Shown here: one piece after another, positions 8,857 to 19,083 of the stretch
Position numbering within the stretch: the stretch's first letter is position 1
Layout: every line of letters starts with the position of its first letter
Assembly: GCA_029817715.1 (NCBI GenBank)
Contig: JARUPY010000496.1
Coordinates: 62,001 to 126,000, forward strand
Length of the DNA stretch: 64,000 nucleotides
Direction of reading: 5' to 3'
DNA from: Melastoma dodecandrum
Lineage: Eukaryota > Streptophyta > Magnoliopsida > Myrtales > Melastomataceae
Translations under genes and position numbers: made by a program
Notes under the pieces: model-generated
What the model saw: only the letters and a program-made list of their open reading frames with translations
Told to the model about the DNA's origin: nothing
Database searches by the model: none

Positions 8857-10001
8857 GGCCCTTCGCCCTTCCAGAGGTCGCCCACCATTCCCTCTGCTGC
8901 CAGGATCTCGGCGGCAGCGCCCACCAGCGCGCCATCGGGGGCGGGCTGCCGCAGGTAGGTGGCGAGGTCGCGGGAGAGCCGCTCCAGCGGATGTCCGCGC
9001 AGGAACCCTTGCAGGCCGACCGAGCGCTGCGCGAGCTGCAGCACGTCGAGTCCCGCGCGCTCGACGGCGAGGCGGACGAGGTTCACGAGGGCCACCGTGC
9101 GGGCGGGCGTGAGCCGCCCCTCGGCCATCGCCGCCGCGCCGCGCGCGACCCATAGCCGGGCCCCCTCGACGGCGAGCGTACCTTCGCCGAGCCGGGCGAG
9201 TTGATGCGGATCCTCCCCACGGCCCGTCCGAGCCAAGTGTCCGCGCCACGCATCGAATACGGCCTCGATCCCGCCGAGCTGGACGGCGGTGAACCGCCAC
9301 GCCCCGCCGGAGAAGGAGGGTTGGGCAAAATAGACATCCGGCTCGCCGATGACCGCATCGGGTTCGAGGGTCAGCCCCGAGAAGTCCACCGTGCCGGTGG
9401 CCGAAGCGCGCATCCCTTGAGCGTGCCACGATGATAGGTCGGCGCGGGTCCCGCGCTCCAGGGGCACGACGAGCATCAGGGTTTTCCCGTCGCTCTCCCG
9501 GCGCGCCGTCACCAGGGCGCGGGTGACGTGCCCGGCTCCGGAGGCAAAGGTCTTCGATCCCTGGAGGCGAATCCCCCGCGCGTCCTCCCGCACGACGAGG
9601 CCGTTCGCGGGCGGCTCCGTGGCCCAAACTCCGAAGAGATGCCCGGCACGGGCATCGGCGAAGAGCGGCTCGAGCTGGCCCGCGTGCCCGTGAGCGGCAA
9701 TCACCTGCAGCGCATTGACGTGACCCTCATAGACACGCCCGAGCGCGAGGTTGCCGTAGCCGACGAGGCGAAGAACCTCCGCGAGCTTCGTCGCGCCCGG
9801 CTCGTCCCCCAGCCCGAGGCCGCCGAACCGGAGGGGCGTCGGCGCGGCCAGCAGACCGATGCGGTGGAGGTCGGCGACGTCCTCAGCGGGAAAGCCATCG
9901 TCGCGATCCTGAGCGGCGGCTCGCGCAGCGGCCGCCTTGGCGATGGTCCGCGCGGCCGCGACGGCGTCGTAGGCGAGATCGGGCGGCGTTCTCTGGTCCA
10001 T
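8853..10001 (-). CDS. Acyl-CoA dehydrogenase family protein
   Basis: A 382-residue flavoprotein-type dehydrogenase. Near the N-terminus are DLHRIGLLAAPTPLRFGGLG; in the middle strand FGVWATEPPANGL; then RLQGSKTFASGAGHVTRALV, where ACADs place the beta-domain GxKxxxSGA motif. The helical C-terminus includes LARLGEGTLAVEGARLWVAR and SVGLQGFLRGHPLERLSRDL, the latter matching the GxxGF...P...RD end motif. Substrate unknown; the pairing with a NodS-like methyltransferase is typical of a small exopolysaccharide/lipid-modification cluster rather than beta-oxidation. I place the start at ATG 10001, 22 codons inside the longest frame, where family-like sequence begins (MDQRTPPDLAYDAV). It is the first gene of the operon. 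Confidence 0.85.
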   Translation of the reverse strand: MDQRTPPDLAYDAVAAARTIAKAAAARAAAQDRDDGFPAEDVADLHRIGLLAAPTPLRFGGLGLGDEPGATKLAEVLRLVGYGNLALGRVYEGHVNALQVIAAHGHAGQLEPLFADARAGHLFGVWATEPPANGLVVREDARGIRLQGSKTFASGAGHVTRALVTARRESDGKTLMLVVPLERGTRADLSSWHAQGMRASATGTVDFSGLTLEPDAVIGEPDVYFAQPSFSGGAWRFTAVQLGGIEAVFDAWRGHLARTGRGEDPHQLARLGEGTLAVEGARLWVARGAAAMAEGRLTPARTVALVNLVRLAVERAGLDVLQLAQRSVGLQGFLRGHPLERLSRDLATYLRQPAPDGALVGAAAEILAAEGMVGDLWKGEGP

Positions 10002-10365
10002 CACAATCCCTTCGCGCCGACGGGTTGCGGCGAACTCTGCTCCTCGCAGCCGCAACTGCTGTGACACGGCAGTCGTCCAGGAGCAGAGCGATCAACATGG
10101 ATTATGAAACGGATTTCACACAGCGACATAGGTAAAGTTCGGCACTGGCTGAAGCAGGGCAACATGTCGCTCACGGCGCTTGACCGCGAGCGCGCAAAGA
10201 GGCCGCTAAGCGTGAAGCTGATCCATGTTATGGTGCGTCACATCGCCCGTTCGGGCTGGATTGAGCGATCCCCACCGTGCGACGAGGCTCCCCGTTTGAT
10301 ATGGTGAAGCTCTGACGCAGGCGAACCGTCGCGGCCCTTACGGTCGCGCAAAGGGCGACGGAGAC
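10002..10365. other. Intergenic region between divergent genes
   Basis: This holds the promoters of the acyl-CoA dehydrogenase operon (minus) and the LOV kinase (plus). A 67-codon plus-strand open frame at 10104-10307 has poor codon bias and no family resemblance, so I do not call it. Confidence 0.45.
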
Positions 10366-11862
10366 GTGACAGACATCAAAGAGCGTCGGCGGTTCGAGGC
10401 GGAGTTCGCACGCACGAATGCCAGCACGGATCCGTTCGTGTCCGCCGTCCGGGCCACGCGGATGCCGATGCTGATCACCGACCCCAATCAGCCGGACAAC
10501 CCGATCGTCTTCGTCAACGCGGCCTTCTCCAAGCTGACCGGCTACGACCACAACGAGATCATCGGCGAGAACTGTCGCTTCCTCCAGGGTCCCCTGACCG
10601 ACAGGGACGATGTCGGACGGGTGCGCGAAGCGATCGAGCGGCGCGAGGCGATCGAGCTCGAACTGCTGAATTACAAGAAGGACGGAAGAACCTTCTGGAA
10701 TCGCGTCCTCATCTCGCCGGTCTTCGACAAGGACGGGGAACTCACCTACTTCTTCGCCTCGCAGTTCGACGTCACGCTGGAGCGGGACAAGCTGGCGCGG
10801 ATCCAGCGCGACCGGGACGCCCTGGAGCGCGAGGTCGAGCGCCGCACCCGGGACCTGACCCAGAGCGAGGAGAGGCTCCGCTTCATCCTGATGGCTGCCC
10901 GGATGGGCTCGTGGATGTTGGATCTCGCCACGATGGAGCTCACGGCCTCGGATACCTATAAGAGGAATTTCGGCCGGGCGCCGGAGGAGCCGTTCACTTA
11001 CGAGGATCTGCTCGAGGCGGTCCATCCGCAAGACCGCGAACGGATGCAGGGCGCGGTCAAGGCATCGATCGAGGCGGGGGCTGATTACGACATCGAGTAT
11101 CGCATCCGCACGCCAAAGGGCGACATTCGTTGGATCCTGGCCCGCGGGCAGTGTTTCCTCGGCGAGGACGGCCAGCCTCGGACCATGGCCGGCATCACCC
11201 TCGACGTAACCGACCGGAAGCTCGCCGAGGAGCACCGGGCGCTGCTCGCGGAGGAACTGAAACACCGGGTCAAGAACTCTATGGCGACGATGCAGTCCAT
11301 CGCCCATCAGACCCTGCGCAACGCCACGTCTTTGGACGATGCGCACACGACTCTCGACGCGCGGCTTCAATCCCTCTCGACGGCGCACGACGTGCTGACC
11401 CGGGAGAGCTGGACGGGCGCGCCCCTGGCCGAAATCGCCGACGAGGCCTTGCGACCGTTCCTCAGCGGTGCAGCCGGGCGCTTCACCGTGGAAGGTCCCG
11501 ATGTCTGGCTGCCGCCGCGCATGACCCTGGCGTTCACCCTGGCGCTGCACGAATTGGCGACCAACGCTTCGAAGTATGGCGCCCTGTCGAACGACCGGGG
11601 CCGCGTGCTGCTGCAATGGCAGGTCGCCGACGTCGAGGGAGCGCCCGAACTGTCCCTGCGCTGGGAGGAGATCGATGGTCCGACGGTCGTCGCCCCGGCC
11701 CGGGCGGGCTTCGGCTCCCGTCTGATCGAGCGGGCTTTGGCGGCGGAGATGGAGGGAACGGCCAAGATCGCCTTCGAGGCGACCGGCTTGGTCTTTACCC
11801 TGAAGGCACCCGCGCCGGCCTCCCTCTCCGCGCGGTCGGAGGAGAACCGGCTGACCCCCTGA
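10366..11862 (+). CDS. LOV-PAS HWE-family sensor histidine kinase (blue-light receptor)
   Basis: A 498-residue soluble kinase. Residues ~25-140 are a LOV domain with the flavin-adduct motif GENCRFLQG; Cys70 is the expected photoactive cysteine, and [10 protein letters not shown] precedes it. Residues 140-170 are a coiled linker. Residues ~170-285 are a second PAS fold (RMGSWMLDL to [10 protein letters not shown]). The catalytic part is HWE type: ELKHRVKN with phospho-acceptor His300, then [16 protein letters not shown] as the N-box and [12 protein letters not shown] near the end. It should autophosphorylate in response to blue light. The start is GTG at 10366 after gggcgacggagac. No response regulator is adjacent; HWE kinases in this group often feed the general stress response, and a nepR-ecfG pair lies 25 kb away. 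Confidence 0.9.
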   Translation: MTDIKERRRFEAEFARTNASTDPFVSAVRATRMPMLITDPNQPDNPIVFVNAAFSKLTGYDHNEIIGENCRFLQGPLTDRDDVGRVREAIERREAIELELLNYKKDGRTFWNRVLISPVFDKDGELTYFFASQFDVTLERDKLARIQRDRDALEREVERRTRDLTQSEERLRFILMAARMGSWMLDLATMELTASDTYKRNFGRAPEEPFTYEDLLEAVHPQDRERMQGAVKASIEAGADYDIEYRIRTPKGDIRWILARGQCFLGEDGQPRTMAGITLDVTDRKLAEEHRALLAEELKHRVKNSMATMQSIAHQTLRNATSLDDAHTTLDARLQSLSTAHDVLTRESWTGAPLAEIADEALRPFLSGAAGRFTVEGPDVWLPPRMTLAFTLALHELATNASKYGALSNDRGRVLLQWQVADVEGAPELSLRWEEIDGPTVVAPARAGFGSRLIERALAAEMEGTAKIAFEATGLVFTLKAPAPASLSARSEENRLTP

Positions 11863-12127
11863 CCTTGCCGGACCGGCGGACCTCCTCGGGTACGGCGCGG
11901 CCGAGGATGCTGCGACTTGTGCGCCACAGCATTCACCCTCTTTATCGGAAAAGCGGGTCGCCCCTGGCCAAGGCGCCGGACCGGCATAGCTTTACCGTAA
12001 GGGCAGCGCCGCACGATGGGTTGATCGGCATGGCCACGGCTATCCACTCGGACGATCGGGTGCGATGCTGCGCAATTGAGCGAAGCCAGACGAACGGCCG
12101 ATTCGCTCCGAGTGGTGTCTGGAAGTG

Positions 12128-14770
12128 ATGCACGGGAGATTAGACGCGGCGACGTACATCCCAGCCTTCCTCATCGGCGGCGGCGAGATGGGCTCGCTGA
12201 TCCATGCTAACGATTGGGACGCGACGCCGCTTGGCGATCCCTCCGGCTGGCCGGTCGCGATGACCGCGCTGACGGGCGTGATGCTGGGCTCGGATCAGCC
12301 GGCTTTCATCCTGTGGGGTCCGGAGCGTCGGCTGCTCTACAACGATTCCTACGCCGCCCTGCTCGGATCCCGGCATCCCTCGGCGCTCGGGCGCGACTAC
12401 CTCGACGTCTGGCGCGAGTTCGCGCTGGGCCTTGCCCCCGCCGTCATCGAAGCGGCGACCGGCTGTCCCGTCCACGGGGCCTCTGCGTCCGGACTTTCGC
12501 GGCGGGGCCCGAACAACAGCACGCGCTTCTCCCTGAGCTATGTCCCCATCCGCAACGCCTCCGGGCGAGTGGAGGGGCTCTACGGTACATGCGCCGAAAC
12601 TGCGGATTGCGATTCCCGCCAGGAGACGGACGCCACGCTTCGGGAGAACGAGGAGCGGCAATCCTTCCTGCTGGAGCTCAGCGACACGCTCCGGCCGCTC
12701 ATCTCGGCGACGGAGATCATCGAGGTCGCCTCGCAGCGCCTCGGCGCGTGGGTCGGGGCGAGCCGCGTCTTCTATGCCGAGATCGCCGGCAGCCTGATGA
12801 AGGTCGAGCGCGAATACACCGACGGCGTCGGCACCATCATCGGCGTGCATGACCTGTCGGCCTTCGGCCCGGATCTGTTGGCGGCCCTACCGCGACGGGT
12901 CGGTCGTCGCCGTAGAGGATGTTCAGGCGGATCTCCGGTTCAACCCGGTGGCCCGGGCGGGCCTCACATCGCGGCAGGTCGGCGCCTTCGTGGACGTCGT
13001 GCTGTTCCGGGGTGACGAGTGGGTCGGATTGCTGGCGGTCCAGAATGCCGTGCCGCGAGTCTGGACGACCGCCGAGGGCAACCTGATCCGGGACGTCGGC
13101 GAGCGTGTGAAGGCGGCGATCGAACGCGCCCGCGCCGAAACAGCGTTGCGCGAAAGCGAGCGGCGCCTCAAGCGCCTGAACGAGATCCTGTCCTTGCAGG
13201 TTTCGGAGAAGACGGCGGAGCGCAACCTGTTCGCCACGATCGTCGAGAAGACCGACGTCATGGTGATGGCCGCCGATCTCGACTACAACATCCTCGCCAT
13301 CAACGGGGCCAACGCGGACGCGTTCGAACGCCTCTACGGGGTCCGCCCCAAGGTCGGCGACAACATGCTCGACCTGCTGGCCGACCAGCCCGAGCATCAA
13401 GCGCAGGTCAGGGCAGGATGGGGCCGGGGCTTGGCGGGTGAGGAACTCACCTTCGTGCAGGAGTTCGGTGACGCGGCACGGGCACGGCCCGCCTACGAGA
13501 TCAGCTTCTCCGCACTTTGCGCGACGCCGAGGGCAACCGGACGGGCTGCTATCAGTTCGTGACGGACGTCACCGAACGGTTGCGCAACCAGGCCGACCTC
13601 ACCCAGACCCAGGAGGCCCTGCGGCAGTCGCAGAAGCTGGAAGCGGTGGGCCAGCTCACCGGCGGGGTGGCGCACGACTTCAACAACCTCCTCACCGTCA
13701 TCCGTTCCTCGGTGGATTTCCTGCGCCGGCCCGATCTGCCGGAGGCGCGCAAGGGCCGCTACCTCGACGCGGTCTCCGAAACCGTCGAACGCGCCACGAA
13801 GCTGACGGGCCAGTTGCTCGCCTTCGCCCGCCGCCAGACGCTCAAGCCCGAAGTGTTCGACGTGGGGCACAGGGTGCGCGGGATCGCCGAGATGCTCGAT
13901 ACGCTGACGGGCGCGCGGGTGCAGGTGCTGTTCGAGGTGCCGGATACGAGCTGCCTCGTCCATGCGGATGTGAGCCAGTTCGAGACCGCGCTCGTCAACA
14001 TGGCGGTGAACGCCCGCGATGCGATGGAAGGCGAGGGCACGTTGACCCTGCGCGTGACCTGTGGCGCGACCCTTCCGTCGGTCCGGGGGCATGCCGGGTC
14101 GGACCAGCCCTTCGTCGCTGTGTCGCTCACCGACACCGGCACCGGCATCCCGCAGGATCGGATCGGACGGATCTTCGAGCCGTTCTTCACCACCAAGGAA
14201 GTCGGCAAGGGCACCGGCCTCGGCCTCAGCCAGGTGTTCGGCTTCGCCAAGCAATCCGGCGGCGACGTGGACGTGCGCAGCACGGTGGGCGAAGGTACGA
14301 CCTTCACCCTCTATCTCCCGGAAGCCACGGCGGCGGAGCTGCCCGCTCCCGAGCCGATCCCGGAGGCGCTGGCGCCGCTGGGCGCCGGCCAACGTATCCT
14401 CGTCGTCGAGGACAATGTCGACGTCGGCCGGTTCGCCACGCAGATCCTGGAGGATCTCGGCTACCGGACCACGTGGGCCGGCAACGCCGAGGAGGCGTTG
14501 GACAAGCTCGGGCCCGACGGCAACGGATTCGATCTTGTCTTTTCGGATGTGGTGATGCCCGGCATGGGCGGAGTGGCCCTGGCAAAGGAGCTTCAGATAC
14601 GGCTGCCGCTCCTGCCCGTGGTCCTGACCTCAGGTTACAGTCACGTCCTGGCGCAAGAGAGCGATCACGGTTTCGCGCTGCTGCATAAACCTTACTCTGC
14701 CGACCAGCTCGGACAAATCCTCAACCGGGCCCTCCTCACGCAAGCCTGCGCCGCGGCACCGGCCGCCTGA
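12128..14770 (+). CDS. Multi-sensor hybrid histidine kinase (PAS-GAF-PAS-HisKA-HATPase-REC), two frameshifts
   Basis: A single gene of about 880 codons. The order is: N-terminal PAS-like module ([20 protein letters not shown], then [20 protein letters not shown]); a GAF domain ([17 protein letters not shown] to [12 protein letters not shown]); a second PAS ([20 protein letters not shown]); HisKA with [17 protein letters not shown], whose His is the phospho-acceptor; HATPase with [10 protein letters not shown] and [14 protein letters not shown]; and a C-terminal receiver ([28 protein letters not shown] with the phosphorylated Asp, and the conserved Lys in LLHKPY). Frame breaks lie near 12893 (an extra c in gccctaccgc) and near 13510. 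I use ATG 12128; a GTG lies three bases upstream. It ends 127 bases before frc1 and could sense conditions for that cluster, but no DNA-binding partner is adjacent. Confidence 0.85.
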
Positions 14771-14810
14771 GAGATCTCAAATCGCCACCAGCGCTTTGAC
14801 TGTTGGTATC

Positions 14811-14820
14811 TGGTATGCCA
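14811..14820. promoter_or_regulatory. Putative GntR-type operator upstream of frc (first copy)
   Basis: TGGTATGCCA, a near-perfect inverted repeat of the TGG..CCA type, with an extra half site TTGGTATC at 14803. It is 78 bases before the frc start. It belongs to a set of six similar sites in the oxalate region. Confidence 0.6.
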
Positions 14821-14897
14821 TCCTCCAATTAACGACCCATCCGGCCTCGATCCGTCGCGGACCGGCTATCGCAAAGGGTCTGACGAGGGAGGACATC

Positions 14898-16178
14898 ATG
14901 ATGGGCGCGCCGCTCGAGGGCGTGAAGGTGCTGGATTTCACGCACGTTCAGTCCGGTCCGACCTGCACGCAGCTGCTGGCGTGGTTCGGCGCGGATGTAA
15001 TCAAGATCGAGCGCCCCGATGGCGGCGACGCGACCCGGCAGCAATTGCAGGACATCCCCGGCGTCGACAGCCTCTACTTCACGATGCTCAACCACAATAA
15101 GCGGTCGATCACGATCGACGTGAAGCACGCGGCCGGTCGGGACGTGCTTTGGCGCCTGATCCGGGAGTGCGATGTCCTGGTGGAAAACTTCGCCCCCGGC
15201 GCTCTGGAGCGCATGGGCTTCGCGTGGGACAAGCTGCAAGAGGCCAATCCGCGCCTCATCCTGGCCTCCATCAAGGGTTTCGGCCCCGGCCGCTATCAGG
15301 ACTGCAAGGTCTACGAGAACGTCGCCCAATGCGCGGGCGGCGCGGCCTCGACCACGGGCTGGCGCGGCGACAAGCCGATGGTGACCGGCGCGCAGATCGG
15401 GGATTCCGGCACCGGCCTCCATCTGGCCTTGGGGATCGTCACCGCGCTCTATCACCGGGTGCAGAGCGGTCGCGGGCAGCGCGTCGATTGTGCGATGCAG
15501 GACAGCGTGCTCAACCTCTGCCGGGTGAAGCTGCGCGACCAGCAGCGCCTCGCGCGGGGCCCTCTGGCGGAATACAGCCAGTTCGGCGAGGGTGTCCCGT
15601 TCGGCGAAGCCGTGCCGCGGGCCGGGAACGATTCCGGCGGGGGCCAGCCCGGCCGCATCCTGAAATGCCGGGGATGGGAGCAGGACCCGGACGCCTACAT
15701 CTACTTCATCGCGCAGGCGGCGGTGTGGAAGCCGATCTGCGACATCATCGGGGAACCGGGCTGGAAGTCGGACCCGAACTACAGCACGCCGCGAGCGCGA
15801 CTTCCCCATCTCAACGAGATCTTCACGCGCATCGAAGCGTGGACGATGAAGCACGACAAGTTCGAGGCGATGGATATCCTCAACGCCTACGACATACCCT
15901 GCGGGCCGATCCTCTCCATGAAGGAAATTGCGGAGGATGAGACCCTGCGGGCCAGCAGTACCGTGCTGGAAATCGACCACCCGACGCGGGGCCGCTACCT
16001 CACGGTCGGCAACCCGATCCGCCTTTCGGCGAACCCAGTGACCGTCCAACGCTCGCCGCTTCTCGGCGAGCATACGGACGAGATCCTGCGCGACGTGCTC
16101 GGCTGCTCAGGGGCCGAGATCGACACGATCACATGGTCCGGCGCGGTGGGCTCGGTCACCAAGGTCGCGGCCGAGTAG
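14898..16178 (+). CDS. frc: Formyl-CoA:oxalate CoA-transferase, copy 1
   Basis: A 426-residue family III CoA-transferase. It moves CoA from formyl-CoA to oxalate, giving oxalyl-CoA and formate, in the cytoplasm. The family opening [20 protein letters not shown] is present, and the catalytic aspartate falls at residue 169 ([12 protein letters not shown]), the same number as in the studied Oxalobacter enzyme. A flexible glycine loop is seen as NDSGGGQPG, and the end [13 protein letters not shown] is intact. The start is ATG 14898 behind gagggaggacatc, a good ribosome site; an ATG immediately follows. The frame is unbroken. The second copy at 23898 has the fuller loop GGGGQ, so the two may differ in kinetics or substrate. 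It lies upstream of the oxlT-oxc group and has its own operator. Confidence 0.92.
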   Translation: MMGAPLEGVKVLDFTHVQSGPTCTQLLAWFGADVIKIERPDGGDATRQQLQDIPGVDSLYFTMLNHNKRSITIDVKHAAGRDVLWRLIRECDVLVENFAPGALERMGFAWDKLQEANPRLILASIKGFGPGRYQDCKVYENVAQCAGGAASTTGWRGDKPMVTGAQIGDSGTGLHLALGIVTALYHRVQSGRGQRVDCAMQDSVLNLCRVKLRDQQRLARGPLAEYSQFGEGVPFGEAVPRAGNDSGGGQPGRILKCRGWEQDPDAYIYFIAQAAVWKPICDIIGEPGWKSDPNYSTPRARLPHLNEIFTRIEAWTMKHDKFEAMDILNAYDIPCGPILSMKEIAEDETLRASSTVLEIDHPTRGRYLTVGNPIRLSANPVTVQRSPLLGEHTDEILRDVLGCSGAEIDTITWSGAVGSVTKVAAE

Positions 16179-16243
16179 GGTCCGGCCCCGGGCATTTCAG
16201 CGGCGCGAGGGGAGGGGACACGCCCCTTCCCTGGACCTAACGA

Positions 16244-16259
16244 CGGCCCGGATGGGCCG
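16244..16259. terminator. Hairpin between convergent frc and small membrane gene
   Basis: CGGCCC-ggat-GGGCCG, a perfect six-base-pair stem, follows a second purine/pyrimidine hairpin at about 16210-16233. It lies between the frc stop and the minus-strand small gene's stop, a place fit for a transcription end. No T-tract. Confidence 0.45.
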
Positions 16260-16267
16260 GGACGCGT

Positions 16268-16417
16268 TCAGGCGTACTGCGCCTTGCCGCTCGCCGTGGT
16301 GTTGGCGGTGGCACGATCTTCGGAGGCGGTCGGCGAAAGCTTGTCGGCCACATGGACCACGAGCAGGCACTGCACGGCGGCGAAGAGAACGAAGGCGGAG
16401 AGGGCTGTGGCGATCAC
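16268..16417 (-). CDS. Tiny single-helix membrane protein, possible MFS transporter small subunit
   Basis: A 49-residue protein starting at GTG 16417 behind ccgaggcacacc. One hydrophobic helix covers residues ~2-22 (IATALSAFVLFAAVQCLLVV), followed by a polar tail HVADKLSPTASEDRAT that ends GKAQYA. A longer in-frame start near 16480 would put the start codon inside the operator at 16474-16485, so I prefer the short version. Very short one-helix proteins are annotated as small subunits beside OxlT-like transporters in related genomes, as I recall; here the antiporter is about 2.7 kb away under the same kind of operator. The link to the transporter is inference. Confidence 0.6.
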   Translation of the reverse strand: MIATALSAFVLFAAVQCLLVVHVADKLSPTASEDRATANTTASGKAQYA

Positions 16418-16473
16418 GGTGTGCCTCGGTGGTTCATATTGCGGTGCGACATCCGCCTTATACGAACCTTCCG

Positions 16474-16485
16474 TTGGCATACCAA
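16474..16485. promoter_or_regulatory. Putative GntR-type operator upstream of the small membrane protein
   Basis: TTGGCATACCAA, a near-perfect palindrome, with a further half site ataccaag at 16493-16500. It is 57 bases upstream of the GTG at 16417 and matches the set found before frc, oxlT and oxc. Confidence 0.6.
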
Positions 16486-16540
16486 GTGCAAAATACCAAG
16501 TTCGCGCATGCAAATTGTGCATGACGCAACCCGTATGTGT

Positions 16541-18323
16541 TTAGACACACACGGGAATGGCCGCGGATCCGTAGTTCGATCCGAGGGTCGAGCCGGTGCC
16601 CATGGGTGACAACGCACCCTCGATACCCCCGCTCATCGCGGCGCCGCGAAGCCCGACACTCTTGCAAGCGCCGTGAATTGCTGCATCTGCACACACTTGT
16701 CGCAGCAGCGTATCGTCCCTCCCGACGAGGCGCCCTCGATGAAACTGCGCGTAGACGCGACCGGTCTCCCTCTCGGCAAATCGCACCTCGGCGAGACGCG
16801 CGATGCAAGCCGCCAGAAACGCCGCGTTGCAAGCCGGGGTCAGGTCGACGCCGTCATAAAGGCCAGCCGGGTCGCGCGCGTAGACGTTGATTTTGCGGAA
16901 GCGCTCGACATCGAGCAGCGCGGCGGGGTCTAGGATGGTCATGGTGTCGTTCCGGCCGAAGGCGATCGTGCGCGGCACCTCTCCATTCGGAACGGTGTTA
17001 TCGAGGAACTCGAACGCCACGATCTTGTCGCGCCGCAGCGCCCACAGGAAGAAGAGTCGCGGGATGCCTTCGAACGCCTCGACATTGTGGGCGAGGAGAT
17101 CCTCGACCGCCTTGTAGCGGCCGACTTCCTGGCCGCGCTTCCAGGCTCGCTCCACCGTCTCTTCCGGCGGCGTCACCATGAATTGCAGGAAAATCGTGTG
17201 GCCGAATCGGCTGAGCAGTTGCCCGGCGCCGTCCAGTGCTGATTCGGTCGAGAAGCTGTCGAAGCGGAAGCGGTCGATCAGGAGATGGGACATCCGCCCC
17301 TCGGCGGCCTTGCGGGCCATGTGAACATCAAGCTTCTGGTCGATGATCTCCACCTCGTAGCTCGTCAGGGGGCCGGCATAGCGATGGGCGGCGCCCAGGC
17401 TGTCGTAGTCCAGCAGGAACTTGCGCCAGACGTCCGGCGTGATGATCGCGACATCGCGCCAATCGAGTCCTGTCCGCTCGGCGAGCGCCCGCTGATAGGG
17501 ACGAATCGTGCTCTTGCCCGAGGCCGAAGCGCCCTTGACGCTCATCACCACCGGCTTGGCCTGAGCGCCGACTCTCTGGAACCCCTCGCGAATCGATCAC
17601 GCCTTCGACCCACGGCTCAATGAGGCTGCCGATCCGGCGGCTTCCATACCCGTTCGAGACGAGAATCGTGCCGATCCGGCAGAGCAGATCGGACTCGCGG
17701 GGCACATACCCACGCCGCGCGATGATCCCTCCCACGACGCAGCGGAGCGCCTCGCGCACTGCGTGGCCGAGATCGTCGGGCTCGCCCGGTCGGGGCGCGA
17801 GATGATCCAACGCCGCGCGAAGCAACGCTGCGGAGTCCGGCGGTGGCGGCGGAGCCTTGACCCGCCGCGGCGGCCATAGGCGCCACCGGGGCGGCGCGGG
17901 CGGCGGCCTCGCCTCCGTGGAATCGAAAAGGGATGCGATCTCCGCTCGCAGCAGCGCGTTCGCTTCCGTGCGCACGGCCTGGAGATCGTCCCGGATCGCG
18001 GACAAATGAGGCTCGACACCGTCCCGGATGAGGATTGCCACAACGCGGCGGAAGTTCACGCCGAGATCGGCATAGACCGCGCCCATCGGAATCGACAGGT
18101 CGGCCATCGCCCGCACGAGAACCTCGTGCGCGGCCAGCCGTTCGGCCCGGAACAGGCAGAGGCGGGTCGCGGGCAAGCCGCAGAGATCGCTCAGCTCCTC
18201 GCTCTCGGCGAGGGTCGTCTCGACGTTCTCCGGCCGGAAGATGGTCGCCTGGTCCCGGAGCGCATTCGGCAAACCCGAGACGAGGCCCGGGTCCCAGGCG
18301 TGGAAACCGGCCTCGTCGCGCAC
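16541..18323 (-). CDS. P-loop kinase-like protein of the oxalate cluster (one frameshift)
   Basis: A gene of about 590 codons with one apparent break near 17585. The N-terminal ~240 residues are helical and unknown, with a proline-rich linker (coded ~17830-17905). The C-terminal ~330 residues start with a strand and Walker A motif, GASASGKST, followed by TPDVWRKFLLDYD and LLIDRFRFDSF, and resemble the zeta-toxin/AAA kinase fold that phosphorylates small metabolites. No antitoxin partner is seen, the length is well above a stand-alone zeta kinase, and the place in an oxalate regulon argues for a metabolic or signalling role. The GTG at 18323 lies 5 bases after the stop of the preceding gene; no clear ribosome site. 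The far C-terminus is Gly/Ser-rich. Function unknown. Confidence 0.55.
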
Positions 18324-18327
18324 CGGA

Positions 18328-18611
18328 TCAGGCAGCCGAGGCGGTATCGATGGGCTCGAATCGGATTTGGTATTCGTCCTCCCCAGACGTCGTCGGCCTT
18401 GGCGGACCATTCTCCGTCGAAATAGCGCCGCGCTTGGGCTTCGCTCTGCCAGATGCAGACGGAGGTGATGCGGCTTTCGAGGACCCGAAGATGCTGACTG
18501 TCCAAACCCGGCGTCACAACCGAATCGGGGCATGAGATCCTTGCTCGACAGGGAATGCTTGTTCTCGGCCGAATAGACGACCGGGCATTCCAGGATGGTC
18601 AAGTATTTCAT
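18328..18611 (-). CDS. Small YdhR/ABM-like alpha-beta protein (frameshifted)
   Basis: A protein of about 94 residues starting MKYLTILECPVV. The following frame reads RITSVCIWQSEAQARRYFDG and the last piece EYQIRFEPIDTASAA before a TGA at 18328. Two single-base indels (near 18535 and 18385) must be allowed to join the pieces. The pattern of beta strand, VxxWQSExxARRYF helix and closing strand resembles dimeric ferredoxin-like proteins of the YdhR/antibiotic-monooxygenase group. It sits directly upstream of the P-loop gene, five bases away, and downstream of the operator at 18826. Role in oxalate metabolism is unknown. Confidence 0.5.
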
Positions 18612-18654
18612 CGGCTTCTCGCCCCTTCTGCTCTGGTCGCGACGACGGAATCGG

Positions 18655-18777
18655 TCAGGCGGCGGCGGGCCCGGGTGCGGGTACGGCCGTCTGTGATCGG
18701 TGTCGGGTGATGCTGATCGGCGCGGCGCGCTTGGGCTCGGCCAAGGCGTCGTGCGTTCGGCCGCCGTGACTGGCCAT
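18655..18777 (-). CDS. Possible 40-residue leader or small protein
   Basis: A short frame starting ATG 18777 right after a strong purine-rich ribosome site (gtggaggagcgtt). It encodes MASHGGRTHDALAEPKRAAP and a basic Pro/Ala-rich tail. It lies between the operator at 18826-18837 and the small YdhR-like gene, so it would be the first gene of the minus-strand group. No family is recognised. The good ribosome site is the main support; low complexity argues for caution. Confidence 0.35.
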   Translation of the reverse strand: MASHGGRTHDALAEPKRAAPISITRHRSQTAVPAPGPAAA

Positions 18778-18825
18778 AACGCTCCTCCACAGGCCCGCCT
18801 CTGAAGGGCGGTGCCTGCTCACAGG

Positions 18826-18837
18826 TTGGTATACCAA
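18826..18837. promoter_or_regulatory. Putative GntR-type operator, minus-strand group
   Basis: TTGGTATACCAA, a perfect 12-base palindrome and the cleanest of the set. It lies 48 bases upstream of the small ORF at 18777 and about 320 bases upstream of oxlT, so it probably controls the minus-strand group. Confidence 0.65.
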
Positions 18838-19083
18838 ATACCTTATGTCAATTCGAAGCTGCGGATGGTGCCAGTTCCGCCAGCCGAAGTGGTAAGAGAT
18901 CGGCGGAATCGTCAGCGCATCACGCTACCCTCCCGGTTGCCTATCCCGCTCCTCGGCGCCGTAATCGGCGGTGATGCGGGAATAGCCGGGGCCAAAGTGG
19001 TCCGTCCTCGGACAACGGCCGAACGCCCTCGGCGGGGCATGGTGCCCTGCAAAATAATGCAACCCACACGAATTATCTCATCT

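Noticed and set aside
10104..10307. 67-codon plus-strand open frame
   Set aside because: No family likeness, poor codon bias and a position in a divergent promoter region.
16541..18323. Zeta-type toxin-antitoxin pair
   Set aside because: The kinase-like domain is fused to a long N-terminal region, there is no adjacent small antitoxin, and the gene lies in an operator-marked metabolic cluster.
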